From Fusarium oxysporum f. sp. lycopersici 4287 (Eukaryota > Ascomycota > Sordariomycetes > Hypocreales > Nectriaceae): a stretch of 64,000 nt of DNA. A program made the position numbers and the translations under genes. Shown piece after piece: positions 58,501 through 64,000 of the stretch. Each line of letters begins with the position of its first letter. The stretch's first letter is position 1. The stretch spans positions 1,869,839 to 1,933,838 of the forward strand of contig NC_030989.1 of the NCBI RefSeq assembly GCF_000149955.1, given 5' to 3'. The notes below the pieces were generated by a model, which was given only the letters and a program-made list of their open reading frames with translations, ran no database searches and had not been told where the DNA came from.

Positions 58501-58541
58501 CCCTGCGAAGTGGCGAGCAAGGATCATTGCTGGAAACCTAG
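55528..58541 (+). CDS. Large helical protein, probable mitochondrial import (PPR-like, unassigned)
   Basis: I do not recognise the exact family. Two exons (55528-55599 and 55665-58541) give 982 aa. The first exon encodes a basic presequence (MLRSATRELRRGWHLSRNVT) that joins, after a 65-nt intron, to YASRLKSAQARRYVSS, which together look like a mitochondrial targeting signal. The rest is almost entirely helical. A repeating helix-turn-helix character (LLEIAAIRTVRLPVVVIQMH; FLADMSPKPVFMLNYLLRLG; PLPLFSAYVDMLSKTVHPKG) and the closing PLFSAYVDMLSK-type units suggest helical repeats of the PPR/TPR kind, which in fungi often act on mitochondrial transcripts. Other segments are DDYQKRPKKVLPKRLYDPKN and HPTNEDMNLTELEKLRQQPP. 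No catalytic motif is visible. The mitochondrial location is inferred from composition only. Confidence 0.78.
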
Positions 58542-59993
58542 GGGTTTGGTTTAATATAAACAGAGCATTGATGGCGGCATTTAGGCGCGGTGGCGTTTAT
58601 CGTATATGTATAGAATTGTACAACATCCATGACGAAGGCGCCTGTTAGCTGAAACGACGGTAGAAAAAGAAGCAATGAAATTTCAATGTAAAAGGGATCT
58701 ATCTATTTAGTAGCTTAAGGGCTAAGAGCTGAGCCACGGTCCATGGATTTGGTTGATTACTTTTCTTACCTACGCTACTGACGGGCGGCTATCACCAAAT
58801 GATGTAGGGACCCAAGACGATGGTTCTGGAGGTCATCTATTCTTAACTAGCCATTCAGGGAGGAAGCATGAAAGGGGAAATGAGAAGGGTTGATCAGGTC
58901 TAGACCGTCAAGGCCAACTATGGGTCGACCAAGCCTAAAAAAGCATGATTTTGGGAAGAGAACAGAAGAGACGACCAGGCCGGACCAGAATCCAGATATT
59001 ATCCATGAGGGCATCACGAAACCCTGTAACAAGCACTAAAAGCCTATAAGGCCGCAGGTCGGTTCAGTGGAGAGAGGACGATTGGCAGCTAGGTCCCGGC
59101 CGCTGTGGAGTTTGTGCCGCCAATAGGAACAGGCCGCGAATAAGCTGTTGAAACAGAGCGCTTAGAGCCAGTCTTTTATAGTACAGCTTGACAAGGACGA
59201 GACAAGCTTGATTGGCTGAGGGTTTTCGGATATTTTCTTCTAAATGTTTTACATGTAATTTACTGGGGTGTTGGGTTGGGCGCCTGTTGATACTCTGGCT
59301 TGGCTGGCGGACAGGGCAGGGCAGAGCAGAGCTATTCATGGATGGTTCAAGAGAGAGACTCCATGGGCCACGAAAATATGAGATCCGATACGAGATGAGA
59401 CTTTTGTGAGGCGATTCATCGTCTTTTGCTGGCGCTAATTGGATATGAGTGACTCTTAGGGGTGAAGCACTGCATATACATTAACAGAGTGTTACCACTA
59501 CCTGTCCCAACTTTGTATGAATGGTTTCACTCTACTCAGCATACAATACACACTCACTCACTAGCTCTGACCACTTTCGTCCTTTCCTCTCTTTTTTCCT
59601 TTGTCAAGTATTTCCTATCTCTGTTTTGTGTGACTCTCTTTCATACTCAATCTGTTCCTTTCATTCACCGCTTTGTTCTTCTACTGTTCGTCGTCACTCC
59701 GTTTGAGCTCCCTTGTCTTCACTGTCTGTGTGCCTCCGCACCAGGAAAGCGAACAAGTGACTCTTTTTTGTTTGGAGACAATTTCTATTTACTCTTAATC
59801 AGCTTGAAGTTGGGAGGAAGCGGTCGACGAACTCGTACATTATTTTTTTTGGTGCAACTATCAATCATTTCAAACGACTTATACAATTTTGACTCACGAA
59901 CCGACCAACGAATTAAACGAACGAATCTTTTCGATTTCACCAACACGCTCTTTCTTTCAGCAAGTCTATACCACTATCGACATACTCTTCACA
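58542..59993. other. Intergenic region, upstream of the secreted protein gene
   Basis: 1.45 kb including the 3' flank of the preceding gene. From about 59560 to 59700 the plus strand is strongly pyrimidine-rich and probably forms the leader of the gene at 59994. In-frame extension to an ATG at 59889 is possible but would add a non-signal N-terminus. Confidence 0.6.
59560..59700 (+). promoter_or_regulatory. Pyrimidine-rich leader of the secreted protein gene
   Basis: The plus strand carries CT-rich blocks such as CGTCCTTTCCTCTCTTTTTT and TTTCATACTCAATCTGTTCC, typical of the transcription start region in filamentous fungi. It lies 300-430 bp before the ATG at 59994. Confidence 0.4.
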
Positions 59994-62900
59994 ATGCGGT
60001 GTAATAGATCAAGGCTCGCCGTGGCCTTCTCGCTCCTTTTGACTGCCCAGTCCGCACAGGCTGGTCCTATGTGGACGGGTAGAATGTACGGAGAAACTGA
60101 TAACACCTCTTCAACTGCTGGATCTAACTCGGATGACAGAGAAAAAAGAAACCCTGGCGCTTTTCTTGACGCTAGGATGGAAAACTCACAAGCTCCCACT
60201 GCAGCTCACGACGGATATGGGTATGGATCAGGTTCGGAGACAGAACGTGAGGACTCGTATCTAACAATTCATCACAGTAGTGGCAACGGAGATCAGACTA
60301 CGCCTCGTCCTGTTTTTGAGACGCTCAACTCGACACCCGAACCGAATCCGTTACTCTCAGAAAACCAAGGTGACGACAAGAAGAAGGGCCCCTACTCTGA
60401 TCTCCCCGAGCCAATCGAGGTTATCCCCGTTCAGCCAACCAATGATGCCCCTGAGCAGACGAGTGATGCTCAAGAACCAACCCAAGAGCCTGGAGATAAG
60501 CCGACTTTCACGCAGAACCCTTCTGCACCGGTTCTCACGACCTCAATCGTGCCTAAGGATCCTACCACCGTGGTTGAGAAGCCAACCTCGGCTGAACAAT
60601 CAGACTATAGGCCCCCCAAGGACACTGCAGTTGTCTCCGAGACTGCCCCAGTTACCAAAGAGGTCCCCACCTCTGCAAACGAGGCACCAACATCCGACCC
60701 TGTTAACGATGCTACGACTGTAGTGCCCGAGGTCCCTACGACCGAAGCAGCTCAGAAGCCAGAGAACACAGATACTCAGAGTCTATCCTCTACCCTCGAC
60801 CTTGGTACACTTCAACCTTCAGATGGGGGAAAGACCAAGCCAAGCGCCGTTGAAGAGACCACGGCCCCTGAAGCGCCCTCTGCTACCGCCACAACAGCTC
60901 CAGGAAACGAGCAACCTACCACCTCTGCTGCTGAAGAAGAGACAACTACCTTTGCGTATCAGCCGACTCCTACTGGTTATCTTACAACGCAGGCGCCTTC
61001 TGATACAGCTTTCCCGATCAACCCCAAACACCCTACTCAAGTGTATCCCAAGCCTCCTACCACATCTGAAGGCCCCCTGGAGGAGACTTCCACCCCTGAG
61101 ACGGAGTCTCCTGCGGGTACAACTCAGATTGTGTCTGCAGTTCAACCTAAGGAACCCCAGTCCCAGACGACATCTGATGCACAAAGCCAGCCTGCTCCAA
61201 CTTCAGATGCTGCTCAACCTGAGAGCCAGGCCCCAGTCTCCGAACCTGCTCAGCCTAGCAATCCTGCTCCCACCTCTGAAGTTCAACAGTCTTATGTTCC
61301 TGTGCAAAACCCTGGTGGTCAACAGCCTGATACTCCAGCTGCGACTACTGCACCAGCTCAGCCTCAGAACCCTATTCCTACTTCACAGCTTGCTCAGCCT
61401 CAGCCTGGCAATCCAGCTTCAACTACTCCCTCCCAGCCCCAGAATCCAGTTCCTACTTCGCAACCAGCTCAATCTCAGCCAGAGAGCCCAGTTACATCCC
61501 AGGACCAACAGCCTGAGGCGCCCGCAGTCACTTCAGCAGTTCAGCAGCCAGCTCCTGTCCCTTCCAATGGTCAGCCCCAATATCCTACACCTGACTCCAA
61601 TACTCAACCTGCAGTTCCCCCTGCACCGCCTACCAGCACCGTCCTTGTATCTGACCCCTCATCCCCTGAGACGACTTCGGCACCCAAGGTAGTCCCCTCG
61701 GGAACATCGGCCAACGGCGTTCCAACCATCAACCCTGGTGTTCCCACAGGAACCAGTGCCATCCCTGCTTCTGCGTACGCCAGCAATGTCGTCGATGCTC
61801 GCACATATAACGAGGAATTTGCCAAACTCACACCCGAGTCTTCGTGTATGAAGGGCCAGGCTGCTTGCATTAACGGACAAACCGGTGTATGTGATGACAC
61901 TGGCAAGTTCCAGCTCACACCTTGCAGTACAAAAGGCGAGAAGTGCTTCGCTCTTCCTTTGTACAACTTTGAGGGTGGCATCAAGATTGTCTGCGAAGAT
62001 CCTGCGACTGCTACCAAGATTCTTGGTGGAACTCCAAGCAGTGGTGAGGACAACACTGTTCCTGGAAATGGAGGCAAGGAGCAGCCTGCAACTACATCAG
62101 CCGCCGAGAAGCCCGCCGTTCCCGTGGTTACTGTTACGACCATAGTTACTGTCGATGACGGCGCAACCCCTGAACCAACTGGGGAGCCTGCTAAAGACCA
62201 ACCTTCTCAGCCTGCTCAACAGCCACCACAGCCAACTCAACCTGCCAATGGCCAACCTTCACAGCCTGGTTATCAGCAACCTTCGCAGCCACAGCCTGTG
62301 TCTGAGCAGCCTACCCAACCCGCCCCTGAACAGACAAGCCAGCCAGCTCCCGAGGAGCCTTCCCAATCTCAACCTTTGCCAGAGAAGTCCACTCAGCCTG
62401 CCCCTGAGCAACCTAGTCAACCAGCTCAGACACAGCCAGCCGAGGCACAGCCATCCCAACCATCAGAGGAGAAACCTAGTCAGACAAACCCCGCGGAGCC
62501 TTCCAACCCTCAACCAACAAAGGCCTATGAAGATCTCCCTCCGACTTCTGCCCCCGTCGCTGAACAAAGTACCACGTCTATTACTCTCCCTGGCGCCACA
62601 ACTTTGACCAAGTCCATCAAGAAGCCCGATGAAGCCAAGCCCACTGGCTCACCAGGCGATGATGATAACAAAGGAAAGGACGGCAGCGACAAGGGCAAAG
62701 ATGGTCATAATGACGATGACAAGCCCACATCGGTCGTCCTCATCCCCATTCCCGACAAGCCTACGGGTGCCCCATCTCCTGCTGCTACAGAAGCTAAAGC
62801 CGACAACGAAGACAGCAAAGATGACAAGAAGCCCGCTGCTGGAACACGCACTGGTGACGATGCTCACGCTACAACCATTGTCGTCGATGGCACTCCGACT

Positions 62901-63002
62901 GTATCGGTCTACTTCACAGTGACAGTCACAGAAAAGGACCAGGCTACCGTCACCGTCACCGAAAAGGAGAAGGAGACTGTGACGCTGGTGATTAGCGCAT
63001 AG
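59994..63002 (+). CDS. Secreted Pro/Thr/Gln-rich protein with CBM19-like cysteine module
   Basis: This is a predicted extracellular or wall-associated protein. The single exon encodes 1,002 aa from ATG 59994. A signal peptide is clear (RLAVAFSLLLTAQSAQA, cleavage about residue 23). A Ser/Thr/Pro-rich mucin-like stretch of about 550 residues follows, then a six-cysteine module at about residues 617-667. It contains SSCMKGQAACINGQTGVCDD, QLTPCSTKGEKCFALPLYNF and GGIKIVCED. The pattern resembles chitin-binding CBM19-type modules. After this come degenerate repeats of P, Q and S (SQPAPEQPSQPAQ), an acidic/basic Gly-Asp-Lys patch and a Thr/Val C-terminus with FTVTVTEK-like repeats. I see no clear GPI signal. 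Chitin binding is an inference from the Cys spacing. Confidence 0.88.
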   Translation: MRCNRSRLAVAFSLLLTAQSAQAGPMWTGRMYGETDNTSSTAGSNSDDREKRNPGAFLDARMENSQAPTAAHDGYGYGSGSETEREDSYLTIHHSSGNGDQTTPRPVFETLNSTPEPNPLLSENQGDDKKKGPYSDLPEPIEVIPVQPTNDAPEQTSDAQEPTQEPGDKPTFTQNPSAPVLTTSIVPKDPTTVVEKPTSAEQSDYRPPKDTAVVSETAPVTKEVPTSANEAPTSDPVNDATTVVPEVPTTEAAQKPENTDTQSLSSTLDLGTLQPSDGGKTKPSAVEETTAPEAPSATATTAPGNEQPTTSAAEEETTTFAYQPTPTGYLTTQAPSDTAFPINPKHPTQVYPKPPTTSEGPLEETSTPETESPAGTTQIVSAVQPKEPQSQTTSDAQSQPAPTSDAAQPESQAPVSEPAQPSNPAPTSEVQQSYVPVQNPGGQQPDTPAATTAPAQPQNPIPTSQLAQPQPGNPASTTPSQPQNPVPTSQPAQSQPESPVTSQDQQPEAPAVTSAVQQPAPVPSNGQPQYPTPDSNTQPAVPPAPPTSTVLVSDPSSPETTSAPKVVPSGTSANGVPTINPGVPTGTSAIPASAYASNVVDARTYNEEFAKLTPESSCMKGQAACINGQTGVCDDTGKFQLTPCSTKGEKCFALPLYNFEGGIKIVCEDPATATKILGGTPSSGEDNTVPGNGGKEQPATTSAAEKPAVPVVTVTTIVTVDDGATPEPTGEPAKDQPSQPAQQPPQPTQPANGQPSQPGYQQPSQPQPVSEQPTQPAPEQTSQPAPEEPSQSQPLPEKSTQPAPEQPSQPAQTQPAEAQPSQPSEEKPSQTNPAEPSNPQPTKAYEDLPPTSAPVAEQSTTSITLPGATTLTKSIKKPDEAKPTGSPGDDDNKGKDGSDKGKDGHNDDDKPTSVVLIPIPDKPTGAPSPAATEAKADNEDSKDDKKPAAGTRTGDDAHATTIVVDGTPTVSVYFTVTVTEKDQATVTVTEKEKETVTLVISA
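61844..61993 (+). other. CBM19-like cysteine module within the secreted protein
   Basis: Six cysteines with the spacing typical of small fungal chitin-binding modules: C...C-INGQTGV-C...TP-C...EK-CFALPL...V-C. The CFALPL element is common in such modules. It is flanked on both sides by low-complexity linkers. Confidence 0.55.
62200..62520 (+). repeat. Degenerate coding minisatellite (Pro/Gln/Ser repeats)
   Basis: Units of about 5-10 residues such as SQPAQQPPQPTQ and TQPAPEQTSQPAPEEPSQ recur, with codon-level drift. Such coding repeats often vary in length between strains. Confidence 0.6.
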
Positions 63003-63774
63003 ATTCTGGTTTTTGCTTTCCTATAAAAATTCCTTATTTGTTTATATCGCGAGCTATTTTTTGGTGACCCGAATGGGGCGTATTGTGGTAATGAAGTTGA
63101 TTTATACAGTACAACGATGGCACGCGGCCACATCCATTTTCGATTGACAGCAAGATTACAATGATGCTCCCAGTTAAGGATAGATCTAAATCTTGAAAAG
63201 AACACTATTATACATAACCCGTTCCTAAAGACTTGGGCCTCGTGGACATTACTTAATTTCTATTGCTATGCGAAATGTCTTGTCGCCTCTTGATTAAACT
63301 GATATATGATAAGAATGCTTGTTGCACCGCCAACCCCTTGTTCGTGCGCTTGGTATCATTTATAACAAATAAACCTCCCCCAAGTCATATCGTCTTGACT
63401 TGATTTGATTATTCCTGTACCGTCGTCATCTCCCCATTATGAGATGCGAGCTCTATGTTTGTTTATCATAAACCCTCAAGTCCCGTTCCTGGCCGTGCTT
63501 GATCATACACTTCTGCTAACCATCATACACTTGCGCAAAGCAGATTATGCACCCGATTGACTCATGACAGGGTAACACTTAACCATCAGCTTCCTCCCAA
63601 CACAAATATTTTGAGAGGTTGCGTGTCATCCCCAAACCATAAAATTAGGTTGCCGCAGTTATCATGCCCCAGCACAACCCAGATGCATTCCCATCCGCAA
63701 CTCCACCAAATCATTGTAGTTAACGCCAGATAAACAGACTCCATTATCACACCTCAATCCTCGGAACCCCGATG
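63003..63774. other. Convergent 3' intergenic region
   Basis: 0.77 kb between the end of the secreted protein gene (+) and the end of the partial minus-strand gene. It should carry both 3' UTRs. A TGACTCA lies at 63558-63564. Nothing else was recognised. Confidence 0.6.
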
Positions 63775-64000
63775 CTAGTGGTTGGCTTGCGTAGAGTCGG
63801 ATACCGAGTCATCTATGAATGGATCGCCAACTTCCAGCCTCTTAGCTGCAGGCTCATTGCCCTCTTCATCGACTCCATATTTATCTTGCCATAGTTTCCG
63901 CATAACTTGGGTAAATGAATATGAAATTGAGGGACGGCCCTGAACCATGGCCAACACGCTGCTCTCGGAAGATGGTCGACCGTCTCGTAAATCACATCCG
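63775..64000 (-). CDS. Unidentified gene, C-terminal 75 codons
   Basis: An open frame on the minus strand runs from the window edge to a TAG at 63777-63775. The visible part reads CDLRDGRPSSESSVLAMVQG, then RPSISYSFTQVMRKLWQDKY, and ends DPFIDDSVSDSTQANH. The stretch looks like real coding sequence with a short charged tail. I cannot name the family from this much. The start and most of the protein lie outside the window. Confidence 0.6.
   Translation of the reverse strand, partial: GCDLRDGRPSSESSVLAMVQGRPSISYSFTQVMRKLWQDKYGVDEEGNEPAAKRLEVGDPFIDDSVSDSTQANH

Noticed and set aside
60802..61692. 296-codon alternative frame in the secreted protein gene
   Set aside because: A shadow of the repetitive Pro/Thr/Gln codons; Leu/Pro-rich with no features of its own.
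1..64000. CRISPR array, operons or prokaryotic signals
   Set aside because: No direct-repeat arrays with spacers and no polycistronic gene packing; all real genes are spliced eukaryotic genes or single fungal genes.

Overview
This window is nuclear DNA of a filamentous ascomycete, most likely Fusarium or a close Hypocreales relative. Genes are broken by short introns (about 48-150 nt) with GTRNGT donors and YAG acceptors. Several genes have long pyrimidine-rich leaders, and the protein set is typical of Sordariomycetes: ILV6, Cyc8/Ssn6, Spt7, a Pol iota-like polymerase and a secreted Ser/Thr/Pro-rich protein. There is no operon structure, no CRISPR array and no intact transposon. All identifications come from reading the translations; no database search was run.

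Layout. 1-778 (-): acetolactate synthase regulatory subunit (partial). 1767-3869 (+): KHDC4-like KH-domain splicing protein, 9 exons. 4589-5621 (+): TRAPPC13. 5622-11638: 6 kb with no supported gene. 11639-15260 (+): DENN-domain protein with a C1-like zinc motif. 16032-18115 (-): divergent DUF726/TMCO4-like alpha/beta hydrolase. 19821-21646 (-): Pol iota-like Y-family polymerase. 23775-25166 (+): disordered fungal protein of unknown function. 26584-33842 holds four consecutive minus-strand genes: a probable mitochondrial small protein, an unknown 171-aa protein, ribosomal protein uL3 and the corepressor Cyc8/Ssn6. 33843-41438: 7.6 kb without a supported gene. 41439-41548 (-): intron-containing tRNA-Met(CAU), beside an AT-rich, CpG-free patch. 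42616-44271 (+): cytosolic serine hydroxymethyltransferase. 45682-49213 (-): SAGA subunit Spt7. 50975-51714 (+): VanZ-like membrane protein. 52082-52747 (-): unknown disordered protein. 54053-54991 (+): prefoldin subunit 3. 55528-58541 (+): large probable mitochondrial helical protein. 59994-63002 (+): secreted Pro/Thr/Gln-rich protein with a CBM19-like cysteine module. 63775-64000 (-): 3' end of an unidentified gene.

The genes are mostly housekeeping and do not form one pathway. Two chromatin/transcription regulators (Cyc8, Spt7) and two amino-acid/one-carbon enzymes (ILV6, SHMT) share the window. The least ordinary items are the divergent hydrolase with an RGG segment, the apparent dual-start gene at 26584-27245, the modular secreted protein, the 22-nt micro-exon in the KH splicing gene, the RIP-like island beside the tRNA, and the two long gene-free intervals upstream of the DENN and Cyc8 genes.
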